Origin: Chitinophagales bacterium
Lineage (GTDB): Bacteria > Bacteroidota > Bacteroidia > Chitinophagales > Chitinophagaceae
Assembly: GCA_030832645.1 (NCBI GenBank)
Contig: JAURIR010000002.1
Location: 1 to 64,000, forward strand
Reading direction: 5' to 3'
Length of the DNA: 64,000 nt
The translations under genes were made by a program, and so were the position numbers. Shown in pieces: positions 42,327 to 51,603 of the stretch. The number at the start of each line of letters is the position of its first letter. The stretch's first letter is position 1. The notes under the pieces were generated by a model, which worked only from the letters and a program-made list of their open reading frames with translations, was not told the DNA's origin and searched no databases.

Positions 42327-43052
42327 TTATCCCAATTTGATCATCCGCTCTTCTACAAATTTCCAGTTCACCAAATTAAACCAATTATTCACGTATTCAG
42401 CCCTTCTGTTCTGATACTTCAAATAGTATGCATGTTCCCACACATCCAAACCAAGCAAGGGTATTCCTTTGATAGGAGATACATCCATGAGTGGATTGTC
42501 TTGATTGGCGGTAGAGCCAATGGCTAATTTTTTATCAGCGGCAACAACAAGCCAAGCCCAGCCACTTCCAAATCTTGTGAGAGCAGCATCAGACATTTTT
42601 GACTTGAAGTTCTCGAAGCTGTTGAAGCTACTGATGATGGCTTGCTTCAAACCGCCTTCGTGCAAAGTAGATGTTCCAGGTTGCATACATTTCCAAAAAA
42701 GTTCATGGTTAAAATGTCCACCTCCGTTGTTGCGAAGTTTCGGGGAGTATTGAGAAATTTTTTTCATCGCTTCTTCCAACGAAATGTTTTCTCCTTTGAA
42801 TTCTATAGCTGCCGCGTCATTTAAATTTTTGGTGTAGGTAGCCGCATGTTTGGTATAGTGAATTTCCATGGTCATGGCATCTATGTTCGGCTCCAGTGCA
42901 TTGAATGCATAGGACAGTGGAGTTTGTGCAAAAGGGATGGGCTGTATTTCGTTTGCTTTTGTTTTGGGGCTTAGAACTGAGCCTATGCTCAATGCAATTC
43001 CTGCTTTTGCTGATTGTTGGATAAATTTTCTGCGAGGATGAGAAGTGTTCAT
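42327..43052 (-). CDS. Fe/Mn-type superoxide dismutase with Tat-like signal peptide
   Basis: MNTSHPRRKFIQQSAKAGIALSIG twin-arginine-like signal; MEIHYTKHAATY, GGGHFNHELFW, GSGWAWLVV, DVWEHAYYLKYQNRRAEY. Confidence 0.92.
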   Translation of the reverse strand: MNTSHPRRKFIQQSAKAGIALSIGSVLSPKTKANEIQPIPFAQTPLSYAFNALEPNIDAMTMEIHYTKHAATYTKNLNDAAAIEFKGENISLEEAMKKISQYSPKLRNNGGGHFNHELFWKCMQPGTSTLHEGGLKQAIISSFNSFENFKSKMSDAALTRFGSGWAWLVVAADKKLAIGSTANQDNPLMDVSPIKGIPLLGLDVWEHAYYLKYQNRRAEYVNNWFNLVNWKFVEERMIKLG

Positions 43053-43062
43053 AAAAATCATT

Positions 43063-44520
43063 TTAAGAAGTGAATGAAACGGTATCTTTTTTTCTAAGTG
43101 ATCGGATTTTTCTAAATAACCTAAAATAAAATTCGTTGTTAAAGAGTTGGGAGTCGTTCATTGCTTTGTACACCAAAAAGAATCCAACGGGCAATAAGAC
43201 CAAGCACGACAACCAGATACCCCAGAAGGGTGTCATGAATTCTTGGCGTACAAATTTTTCTCCAAACATATTCAAGAGATGAAAAATCAGGAAGAAAATT
43301 ACGGCTACAACGAGGGGCATGCCCAATCCTCCTTTTCGAATGATTGATCCTAGCGGAGCACCAATCAAAAAGAGTACGATGCATGCAAACGAAAATGCAA
43401 ATTTTTTATGCCAAGCAACATTGTACATTCTCTCATCGTACCCTCTTTGTTTATCATCATACGCTATCAAGTCGAGCGTATTCTTGACCATATTGATTTT
43501 ATCTGCCGCTTTTGAATACACCATCGTCAAGGCAGAATCGGGTAAGGTATTTCCGTAGCTTGATGCTTTTGGCGGAATCTTTTTTAACGGGGTAATCTTC
43601 TGACCAACTTTTAAAAAAATGGGTAAGCTCGTGAAGTGAACGTTTACTTCTTTTTGCATTCTACTGCTCCTGATTTCTTTGAGTGTCTTTCCAATAGAGT
43701 CGGAAGCGTGTTGAAGCTGTTTTACATTCAACATATCGTAACTGCCTTTGAACAAGCTATCAGGTGTTTTCATCATGTTGAAGCTGCTCAGATCAAGTAC
43801 CTTTTTATATTTCTTGAATCCTAGGCGATAATAATCTGTTGCAGCAGTATTGTAGGGCCCTTTTTCTTGGTAGCGCCATCCATTTTCCAGATCAAATTCC
43901 AAAAACTTTTTGTCTTCGCTTATTTGCATTTTTCCTTTTTCGGCAATGATGATATTGTCTTGAAGTGAAAATTGATTTTCGTAAATGATGATATTGCCAA
44001 TGCCGTTTCCATCTTTTTCTTTTGTACCAACCTTGATAGAATATCCGGGTATCTTATCGTAAAAGATTCCTTCTTTTATATCAAAAGCTGGTTTCGCTAC
44101 TCGAATATCATACAGCATTGTAGCGAATTTCAAATTGGCTACAGGCATTACGTAATTGGCAATTAGAAATGCAACGATACTGGTAAGAAAAGAAACAACC
44201 AAGACGGGGCGCATGAACCTCATCAATGATATTCCAGAAGACTTGATTGCAATCAATTCAAAACTTTCTCCCAAATTCCCAAAGGTCATGATGGAGGAGA
44301 TCAAAATGGAGATGGGCAATGAGTAAGGGATGACGGTAGTAGAAACATATGCCGTCAATTTCATGATGTCAGTGAGAGCCAATCCTTTTCCCACCAAATC
44401 ATCGATGTATTTCCAAAAGAATTGCATCACCAACACGAAGAGGGTGATGAAGAAGGTCGCAATAAATGGACCAATAAATGCTTTCAGTATTAATCTATCG
44501 AGTTTTTTGATCATGCTCAA
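43063..44520 (-). CDS. LptF/LptG family LPS-export permease
   Basis: KLDRLILKAFIGPFIATFFITLFVLVMQFFWKYIDDLVGKG; YjgP/YjgQ architecture with C-terminal TM segments. Confidence 0.9.
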   Translation of the reverse strand: MSMIKKLDRLILKAFIGPFIATFFITLFVLVMQFFWKYIDDLVGKGLALTDIMKLTAYVSTTVIPYSLPISILISSIMTFGNLGESFELIAIKSSGISLMRFMRPVLVVSFLTSIVAFLIANYVMPVANLKFATMLYDIRVAKPAFDIKEGIFYDKIPGYSIKVGTKEKDGNGIGNIIIYENQFSLQDNIIIAEKGKMQISEDKKFLEFDLENGWRYQEKGPYNTAATDYYRLGFKKYKKVLDLSSFNMMKTPDSLFKGSYDMLNVKQLQHASDSIGKTLKEIRSSRMQKEVNVHFTSLPIFLKVGQKITPLKKIPPKASSYGNTLPDSALTMVYSKAADKINMVKNTLDLIAYDDKQRGYDERMYNVAWHKKFAFSFACIVLFLIGAPLGSIIRKGGLGMPLVVAVIFFLIFHLLNMFGEKFVRQEFMTPFWGIWLSCLVLLPVGFFLVYKAMNDSQLFNNEFYFRLFRKIRSLRKKDTVSFTS

Positions 44521-44894
44521 TTTCCCAACCTATGGAAGAGATCATGTACTTGAACATCCCAAAGACGGGTTTGATCTGCAATGTCTTTTTTTTCTGCAAA
44601 ATCTTTGATCACTAATATGGTCTGTCCACTTACTTCTGTTTTCTCAATCACAAATTCAAAATATTCATTCTTGGGAGCATGCAGCCAACGGTAACGGATG
44701 AATTTATCCTGCTCTGCGCCCAATACTTCTGCTTTATCGGTTGAGCCATTCCAAGAAAAACTAAATATTGTGTCTCTTTCGTCTACGCGATCTGCAAACC
44801 ATTCTTGCAAACCTGCTGGAGTTGAAAGAAATTCGTACAGGATGTTGGGGGAGCAACGTACAGGGTACTCAACGGAAAATAATTGTTTACTCAT
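44517..44894 (-). CDS. START-like (SRPBCC/AHSA1-type) domain protein
   Basis: EYPVRCSPNILYEFLSTPAGLQEWFADRVDERDTIFSFSWNGS; overlaps the LptF/G ORF by 4 nt. Confidence 0.8.
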   Translation of the reverse strand: MSKQLFSVEYPVRCSPNILYEFLSTPAGLQEWFADRVDERDTIFSFSWNGSTDKAEVLGAEQDKFIRYRWLHAPKNEYFEFVIEKTEVSGQTILVIKDFAEKKDIADQTRLWDVQVHDLFHRLGN

Positions 44895-45171
44895 GCATTA
44901 TTTAATTGAACTCTTTTCACAAATGATCTGTGCACCTTGCAATGATAGAAAAATATCGCAATTGAAAAAATATAATTTCATGTTTCTTTCCAACTTTTTC
45001 ACCGTGATTATCCCCATGCAAGGAACTTGTTCGCAATCTAATGAATATCAGCACTTTAGTATGTAAATAGCCGTTCAGAATCATGCCAAACGACAATATT
45101 TAACAAATCCTTCCAATCACGCACTGTTTTTATCTGATAAGAAGTCTTTCCAAGCAGCTAAATTGAATGCT

Positions 45172-45179
45172 TAACTTTG
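45172..45179 (+). promoter_or_regulatory. Candidate -7 element TAACTTTG upstream of ffh
   Basis: TAnnTTTG match 42 nt upstream of the ffh ATG. Confidence 0.5.
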
Positions 45180-45220
45180 CAAAAATGTTGAATCAGTGTT
45201 GTTTGTAAAAATCGAAAAAC

Positions 45221-46537
45221 ATGTTTGAGAATCTCAGTGAAAAGATCGCCTCGGCGTTTAAACAGATCAAAGGGGAAGGAAGGATTACCGACCTCAATAT
45301 TGCAAATACAGTAAAAGATATTCGAAAGGCATTGTTGGATGCCGACGTGAATTTTAAAATTGCGAAAGAGTTCACCGATCGTGTAAAGGAAAAGGCAATC
45401 GGTCAAAAAGTATTAACCGCTGTCAGTCCCGGTCAATTGATGGTTAAGATCGTGCAAGACGAATTGACCGAGTTGATGGGAGGTGCTGCCAGCAGCTTTG
45501 ATATAACAGGGAATCCCGCAATTATTCTTATTGCAGGTTTACAGGGCTCAGGTAAAACCACTTTCAGTGGTAAACTTGCTAATTATTTGAAGACAAAAAA
45601 AGGAAAATCTCCTTTGCTTGTAGCGGCCGATGTGTATCGTCCTGCTGCTGTAGACCAACTAAAAGTGTTGGGTGAACAAATTGGTATTGATGTCTACGCA
45701 GAGCCGGAAAATAAAAATCCAAAAGAAATTGCTGCTAATGCACTGAAGCAAGCAAAAGCATTGAATAAAAACGTGGTCATTGTTGACACTGCCGGTCGTT
45801 TGGCGATCGACGAGGAGATGATGAACGAGGTAGCAGGACTAAAATCGTTCTTGCAGCCGCAGGAGATACTTTTCGTTGTGGATGCTATGATTGGTCAAGA
45901 TGCAGTGAATACTGCAAAGGCTTTCAACGACCGATTGGATTTTACAGGTGTTGTACTTACAAAATTAGACGGTGATACCAGGGGTGGTGCTGCTTTGTCT
46001 ATCAAGTATACACTACAGAAACCGATCAAGTTTGCAAGTAGTGGAGAGAAAATGGAAACCCTGGATGTGTTTTATCCAGATAGGATGGCACAACGAATTT
46101 TGGGGATGGGCGACATTGCGACATTGGTTGAAAAAGCACAAGAGGAATTCGACGAAGAGCAGGCAAAAAAATTAGAAAAGAAAATCCGAAAGAATCAATT
46201 TGATTTTCAGGATTTCTTGGATCAATTACAGCAGATCAAAAAAATGGGGAATCTAAAAGATTTGATGGGAATGATCCCTGGTATGGGGAAGGCTATGAAG
46301 GATATCGACATCAGTGATGATGCGTTCAAAGGGGTGGAATCGATTATTAAATCCATGACTCCATACGAAAGATCCAATCCAGATAGCATCGATTTAAACA
46401 GGAAGAAAAGAATTGCCAAGGGATGCGGAAGAGACATGAACGAGGTCAATCAATTCTTCAAGCAGTTCGAACAAATGAAGTCGATGATGAAGAACATGAA
46501 CAATATGCCTGCCTTGGGCAGAATGGGGAGAAGGTGA
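45221..46537 (+). CDS. ffh: Signal recognition particle protein
   Basis: IAGLQGSGKTTFSGKLANYL, DTAGRLAIDEEMM, TKLDGDTRGGAALS, Met-rich C-terminus. Confidence 0.97.
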   Translation: MFENLSEKIASAFKQIKGEGRITDLNIANTVKDIRKALLDADVNFKIAKEFTDRVKEKAIGQKVLTAVSPGQLMVKIVQDELTELMGGAASSFDITGNPAIILIAGLQGSGKTTFSGKLANYLKTKKGKSPLLVAADVYRPAAVDQLKVLGEQIGIDVYAEPENKNPKEIAANALKQAKALNKNVVIVDTAGRLAIDEEMMNEVAGLKSFLQPQEILFVVDAMIGQDAVNTAKAFNDRLDFTGVVLTKLDGDTRGGAALSIKYTLQKPIKFASSGEKMETLDVFYPDRMAQRILGMGDIATLVEKAQEEFDEEQAKKLEKKIRKNQFDFQDFLDQLQQIKKMGNLKDLMGMIPGMGKAMKDIDISDDAFKGVESIIKSMTPYERSNPDSIDLNRKKRIAKGCGRDMNEVNQFFKQFEQMKSMMKNMNNMPALGRMGRR

Positions 46538-46563
46538 TTTAAAGCATTAATTATCAGTGTTTT

Positions 46564-46593
46564 TTGTCATTTCATCGACAATACCTATCTTTG
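46564..46593 (+). promoter_or_regulatory. Candidate promoter for rpsP: TTG-N19-TATCTTTG
   Basis: -33-like TTG at 46564-46566, 19-nt spacer, TATCTTTG at 46586-46593. Confidence 0.6.
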
Positions 46594-46644
46594 CGATCCG
46601 TTTTTAAATAATTATTGATCACCCACTAAAAATTTTTATTTTTT

Positions 46645-47127
46645 ATGGCTGTTAAAATCCGACTCCAGCGTCATGGAAGCAAGAAGCGTCCATTTTATTT
46701 CATCGTAGTTGCTGACTCTCGCGCACCTCGCGACGGCAAATTCATCCAAAAGATTGGAACCTACAATCCCCTCACTCACCCTGCTACTGTATTGGTAGAT
46801 CGCCAAAAAGCATTGGAGTGGTTGAGTAATGGTGCACAACCTACTGACACAGTGCGTAAAATTCTTTCTACCAAGGGAGTACTTTACTTAAAGCATTTGT
46901 TGCGTGGTGTAAGCTTGGGGTTGTTCGATCAAGAAACTGCCATGGCAAAATTTGAAGCCTGGCACCAAGAACAAGAATCAAAAATGAAAGCACGTCACGA
47001 AGCTGTTGCTAAAGAGCGCCGCCAGCGTCGTATGGAAGCTGCACAACCCCGACCTAAAAAAGCCGCTGCACCTGCACCAGCTCCTGAAGCCGATCAAGCT
47101 GAAGAGGCTGCACCAGCTGCTGAATAA
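46645..47127 (+). CDS. rpsP: 30S ribosomal protein S16 with Ala/Pro/Glu-rich C-terminal extension
   Basis: [43 protein letters not shown]. Confidence 0.97.
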   Translation: MAVKIRLQRHGSKKRPFYFIVVADSRAPRDGKFIQKIGTYNPLTHPATVLVDRQKALEWLSNGAQPTDTVRKILSTKGVLYLKHLLRGVSLGLFDQETAMAKFEAWHQEQESKMKARHEAVAKERRQRRMEAAQPRPKKAAAPAPAPEADQAEEAAPAAE

Positions 47128-47146
47128 ATAAGCAAACTTAATTTTT

Positions 47147-47174
47147 AAAGCCTCGTTCCAACGAGGCTTTTTTT
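47147..47174 (+). terminator. Intrinsic terminator between rpsP and rimM
   Basis: AAAGCCTCGT-tcca-ACGAGGCTTT, perfect 10-bp stem plus T-run; adjoins the rimM ATG at 47175. Confidence 0.88.
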
Positions 47175-47696
47175 ATGATGGAACAATATGTTGTCATAGG
47201 AAAATTTGTCTCCACCTTCGGCGTGAAGGGTGAACTGATTTTGCAACATCATCTCGGAGAAGATGTTGACCCTTCATCTCTGAAAATTTTTTTCCTCGAA
47301 GAACTGGGAGGAAAGTTTCTTCCATATTTTATTTCATCTGCTAAAATCAAAAACGAAAAAGAGTTGCTGGTGGTATTGGAGGGGATCGATACACCCGAAA
47401 AGGGAAAGAAGCTGTTGAAAAAACAAGTATGGCTGCCTGAGCTAGAGGTGAAATCACAAGCATCCGCTAGCGCACCTATCGCTTTATTGGGATTCGAAGT
47501 ATACGATAAGAAAAAGTTATTAGGAAAGGTACTCGAGGTCATAGAGCAACCAATGCAAATTCTTCTTCGTGTTGATTTCAACAAGAAAGAAGTCTATGTG
47601 CCACTCAATGAGAGCACCCTCATTAAAATAGATCATAAAAAAGAAAAAATTAATGTTGAACTTCCAGAGGGTCTGCTGGATATTTATATAAATTGA
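47175..47696 (+). CDS. rimM: 16S rRNA processing protein RimM
   Basis: YVVIGKFVSTFGVKGELILQHH; PRC-barrel C-terminal half; downstream of rpsP. Confidence 0.9.
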   Translation: MMEQYVVIGKFVSTFGVKGELILQHHLGEDVDPSSLKIFFLEELGGKFLPYFISSAKIKNEKELLVVLEGIDTPEKGKKLLKKQVWLPELEVKSQASASAPIALLGFEVYDKKKLLGKVLEVIEQPMQILLRVDFNKKEVYVPLNESTLIKIDHKKEKINVELPEGLLDIYIN

Positions 47697-47715
47697 TCAT
47701 GCGAATCTAACCTGC

Positions 47716-48870
47716 ATGTCGGTTCAACAATCATATATTGCCCATTTTGATCTAGACGCGTTCTTCGTTTCAGTAGAAAGAATATTGGATCCATCGCTTG
47801 TTGGTAAACCGCTTATCATTGGAGGTACAAAGGAGCGGGGAGTAGTTAGTACCTGTAGTTACGAGGCAAGAAAATTTGGGGTGCATTCCGCCATGCCCAT
47901 GTCCAGAGCAAGTGCTCTTTGTCCACATGCAATTTTTATGCAAGGCTCCCGAGGTCAGTACAGTAAATTTTCAGATTGGGTAACGGATATTATTGCAGCA
48001 AAAGCGCCGCTCTACGAAAAAGCTTCCATCGATGAATTTTACATAGACCTTACGGGTATGGATCGTTTTTTTGATCCTTTGAAATGGACCATCGATCTGA
48101 GAAACGAAATCGTTGAAACTACTCAGCTGCCCATCTCTTTTGGATTGGCATCAAACCGAATGGTAGCGAAAATAGCTACCAATACCGCCAAGCCCAATGG
48201 CTATCTGCAGGTGGTGCCCGGAAAAGAAAAAGATTTTTTAGCACCGCTTCCGGTTGAGTCGATTCCGGGTGTCGGAGAACATACGCTTAAAAAAATGCAT
48301 GAATTAGGTATACGAAGCATACAGGAATTATCAGCCTATCCTGTTCACCTTCTTGAATTGAATTTTGGAACCTACGGCGAAGTGTTGGCAAGAAAAGCAA
48401 TCGGTGAATCAGGTGCAGAAATTTATACATCGTATGATGCCAAATCCGTTTCCACCGAACATACATTTTTCGAAAACATCGATGATGTTTCTTTTCTCGA
48501 AAAAGAATTATTGCGTATGACCGAAAAATTAGGATTCGAATTACGACGCGATCAAAAATCTACCAAATGTATCGCTGTTAAAATTCGGTACCCCGATTTC
48601 GAAACCCATACCAAACAAGTTAGTTTGGCACCTACTTCTTTTGATGACGAAATCTATTCTACCGCAAAACAATTGTTTCATCAATTGTACGACGTGCGCA
48701 AGAGAATCCGACTGCTAGGAGTTCGATGCAGTGAATTGACACCTACCAACATGCAAACCAATCTATTTGAAAATACCGTTCAGAAATCCAGCTTATACGA
48801 CGCCATCGATCAAGTAAAAAACAGATTTGGAAAAAATGCACTTGGGCGGGGAGGTAGAGTGAAAAAATAA
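47716..48870 (+). CDS. dinB: DNA polymerase IV (Y-family)
   Basis: AHFDLDAFFVSVERILDPSLVGKPLIIGG, YEARKFGVHSAMPMSRA, YEKASIDEFYIDLTG, GVGEHTLKKMHELGI. Confidence 0.95.
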   Translation: MSVQQSYIAHFDLDAFFVSVERILDPSLVGKPLIIGGTKERGVVSTCSYEARKFGVHSAMPMSRASALCPHAIFMQGSRGQYSKFSDWVTDIIAAKAPLYEKASIDEFYIDLTGMDRFFDPLKWTIDLRNEIVETTQLPISFGLASNRMVAKIATNTAKPNGYLQVVPGKEKDFLAPLPVESIPGVGEHTLKKMHELGIRSIQELSAYPVHLLELNFGTYGEVLARKAIGESGAEIYTSYDAKSVSTEHTFFENIDDVSFLEKELLRMTEKLGFELRRDQKSTKCIAVKIRYPDFETHTKQVSLAPTSFDDEIYSTAKQLFHQLYDVRKRIRLLGVRCSELTPTNMQTNLFENTVQKSSLYDAIDQVKNRFGKNALGRGGRVKK

Positions 48871-48882
48871 AGTCTACTTAAT

Positions 48883-48912
48883 TTGTAGAGTAATAAAATA
48901 CGTGTATATTTG
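48883..48912 (+). promoter_or_regulatory. Candidate promoter for peroxiredoxin: TTG-N19-TATATTTG
   Basis: TTG at 48883-48885 and TATATTTG at 48905-48912 with a 19-nt spacer. Confidence 0.6.
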
Positions 48913-48930
48913 CACTACAATCAATTTAAT

Positions 48931-49560
48931 ATGGCACTGCATCTTGGAGACGACGTTCCAAATTTTACAGCAACTACAACTATCGGAGAAATAGATTTTT
49001 ATGAATTCTTGGGCGACTCTTGGGGGGTATTATTTTCTCATCCTGCCGATTTTACTCCCGTTTGTACAACAGAGTTAGGTCGAACAGCGTTGTTAAAAGA
49101 AGAGTTTGCAAAAAGAAACGTAAAAGTGTTGGCAGTGAGTGTAGATCCGCTAGACAAACACCGCCAATGGGTAAACGATATCAATGAGACACAGCACTGC
49201 GAGGTAGACTTCCCGATCGTTGCAGACGAAGATCGAACCGTGGCTACGTTGTACGACATGATCCATCCCAATGCTTCAGCAACCTTCACTGTTCGCTCAC
49301 TTTTTATTATTGGTCCGGATAAAAAATTGAAATTATACATCACCTATCCTGCATCAACTGGAAGAAATTTTGTGGAAGTCCTACGCGTGATTGACTCTTT
49401 ACAGCTTACGGCGAAGCACAGTGTGGCAACGCCTGCCGATTGGAAACACGGTGAAGACGTGATCGTTGTTCCTGCTGTTTCAACAGAGGAGGCTATAAAA
49501 AAATTTCCCAAAGGTGTTAAAGTAGTAAAACCTTATCTAAGATATACTCCAGAACCCTAA
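48931..49560 (+). CDS. 1-Cys (Prx6-type) peroxiredoxin
   Basis: SHPADFTPVCTTELGR, SVDPLDKHRQWVNDI, YPASTGRNFVEVLRVIDSLQLT; no resolving-Cys motif seen. Confidence 0.92.
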   Translation: MALHLGDDVPNFTATTTIGEIDFYEFLGDSWGVLFSHPADFTPVCTTELGRTALLKEEFAKRNVKVLAVSVDPLDKHRQWVNDINETQHCEVDFPIVADEDRTVATLYDMIHPNASATFTVRSLFIIGPDKKLKLYITYPASTGRNFVEVLRVIDSLQLTAKHSVATPADWKHGEDVIVVPAVSTEEAIKKFPKGVKVVKPYLRYTPEP

Positions 49561-49569
49561 AGGAATGAC

Positions 49570-49577
49570 TACCTTTG
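49570..49577 (+). promoter_or_regulatory. Candidate -7 element TACCTTTG immediately upstream of rlmN
   Basis: TACCTTTG-TAGC-ATG; box ends 4 nt before the start codon. Confidence 0.55.
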
Positions 49578-49581
49578 TAGC

Positions 49582-50625
49582 ATGGCAAATGCTGCAAAGC
49601 CCAATATCAGAACTCTAAGCAAAGAACAAATTGCCGAGTTCATCGATTCAATTGGCGAAAAAAAATTCAGGATACAACAGATTTGGGAATGGCTATGGCA
49701 AAAACATGCCTTTGATTTCCAATCCATGTCAAATATTTCTAAGCCCCTTCGTGCGCAACTCGAAGAAGCCTTTTCGTTTCCCTCTCTAAAAGTTAATACC
49801 ACCCAACACAGCGAGGACGGAACCATTAAAGTAGGTTTCAAAACCTTTGATGGGCACTTGGTAGAGGGAGTATTGATACCTACAGAAGAGAGAATAACGG
49901 CATGTGTATCCTCTCAAATTGGATGTAGTTTGAGTTGCAAGTTCTGCGCTACAGGTTACATGGAGCGAAAAAGAAATTTGAATTTTGATGAAATTTATGA
50001 TGAAGTGGTCTTGTTGAACCAGCTTTCTCATCAGCATCACAATAAAAAACTGACAAACATTGTTTTCATGGGCATGGGAGAGCCTTTGCTCAACTACCGC
50101 AACGTACTGAGGGCCATTGAACGAATCACCGCTTTAGACGGTCTGGCCATGAGTCCTCGAAGAATTACTGTTTCAACAGCAGGTGTTGCAAAACAGATCA
50201 TGCAATTGGGCGACGATAAAGTACGGTTCAAATTGGCATTGTCTCTGCACGCAGCCAATGACAGAAAGCGAAATCAAATCATGCCTATCAACGAAACCAA
50301 CGATTTGAAATCGATCATCGAAGCGTTGAATTACTTCTATCAGCAAACTGAAAACGAGATTACGTTGGAATATATTTTGTTCGATCAATTCAACGACTCA
50401 TTCGAAGATGCTGGAGAACTTATTAAGGTCTACCGACAGGTACCTGCCGATCTTGTAAATATCATCGAGTACAATCCAATCGACTTTGCCAGATTTAAGA
50501 AGCCGAGCGAAGAAAAAACAGAAGCATTCATGAGTTATCTCGAAAAAAACCGCGTCAATGCACGATTGAGAAAAAGCAGAGGAAAAGATATTGATGCGGC
50601 CTGCGGACAATTGGCCAACAAATAA
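49582..50625 (+). CDS. rlmN: Dual-specificity 23S rRNA/tRNA adenine-C2 methyltransferase
   Basis: Radical SAM CKFCATGYMERKRNLN, SQIGCSLSC, FMGMGEPLLNY, ACGQL. Confidence 0.96.
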   Translation: MANAAKPNIRTLSKEQIAEFIDSIGEKKFRIQQIWEWLWQKHAFDFQSMSNISKPLRAQLEEAFSFPSLKVNTTQHSEDGTIKVGFKTFDGHLVEGVLIPTEERITACVSSQIGCSLSCKFCATGYMERKRNLNFDEIYDEVVLLNQLSHQHHNKKLTNIVFMGMGEPLLNYRNVLRAIERITALDGLAMSPRRITVSTAGVAKQIMQLGDDKVRFKLALSLHAANDRKRNQIMPINETNDLKSIIEALNYFYQQTENEITLEYILFDQFNDSFEDAGELIKVYRQVPADLVNIIEYNPIDFARFKKPSEEKTEAFMSYLEKNRVNARLRKSRGKDIDAACGQLANK

Positions 50626-50661
50626 TTCATTGATTCATTTCTCCTATACAATCTCTTATAT

Positions 50662-51603
50662 ATGAAACGCACGGATAATTTTTCAAAGTTCGCACCCAAG
50701 AAAAAAAACAGTGCTGTCAAAGAGGCCTTCCGTCAGGAAAAGAAAAAATGGAAAAAGGAACGATCAGAGGCCATTGAAAAGAAAAAGCTGGAGATCAGAA
50801 CCGGCGTGTCAAAAAAATCATCTACCACAGCTCCCGCTACCATCACTGTTCGCAAGATGGATAAAACCATGCCCTTGAATAAATATGTTGCACATTGCGG
50901 CATTTGTTCAAGACGCGATGCAGTGCCATTGATCAAAGACGGAAAAATGAAAGTGAACGATGTGGTAATCGTCGAGCCCGGATTTAAAGTAGCACCCAAC
51001 GATATTGTGCTTTTTAATGGAAAAAAAATCTATCCCGAAAAAAATCTGGTTTATATTCTATTGAATAAACCCAAAGATTATATTACTACCCTGGAAGATC
51101 CACAAGGGCGCAAAACCGTATTGGATTTATTAAAAGGAATTACTTCCGAGAGGGTGTATCCTGTTGGTAGATTGGATAGAAACACTACAGGTGTTTTGTT
51201 GATCACAAACGATGGAGACTTGGCGCAAAAACTTTCTCATCCATCCAACGAAGTAAAAAAAGTATACGAAGCCAAACTTGATAAGCCCCTTTCTAAAGTT
51301 GATTTCGATAGAATTTTAAGAGGAGTAAAACTCGAAGACGGCCTTGTAAAAGCTGATGCACTTGCATATGCCGATCCAAAAGACAAAGCAGTAGTTGGAA
51401 TTGAGTTACACAGCGGAAAGAACAGAGTGGTTAGAAGGATGTTCGAATGCCTTGGATACGATGTAAAAAATCTTGATCGTGTGATGTTTGCTAATTTGAC
51501 CAAGAAAAATGTTGAACGAGGTAAATGCAGGATGTTAAATGAAAAAGAAATTCGTCTCCTGAAATTCATGAACAGTTCTTTTTTAAAAGAGAAAAAAGAT
51601 TAA
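50662..51603 (+). CDS. RsuA/RluB/E/F family pseudouridine synthase with Lys-rich N-terminus
   Basis: S4 domain (LNKYVAHCGICSRRDAVPLIKDGKMKVND), NKPKDYITT, YPVGRLDRNTTGVLLITNDGDL. Confidence 0.93.
   Translation: MKRTDNFSKFAPKKKNSAVKEAFRQEKKKWKKERSEAIEKKKLEIRTGVSKKSSTTAPATITVRKMDKTMPLNKYVAHCGICSRRDAVPLIKDGKMKVNDVVIVEPGFKVAPNDIVLFNGKKIYPEKNLVYILLNKPKDYITTLEDPQGRKTVLDLLKGITSERVYPVGRLDRNTTGVLLITNDGDLAQKLSHPSNEVKKVYEAKLDKPLSKVDFDRILRGVKLEDGLVKADALAYADPKDKAVVGIELHSGKNRVVRRMFECLGYDVKNLDRVMFANLTKKNVERGKCRMLNEKEIRLLKFMNSSFLKEKKD

Noticed and set aside
44895-45220. SRP (4.5S) RNA next to ffh
   Set aside because: No GGAAGGAAGCAGC-type loop sequence on either strand in this gap.
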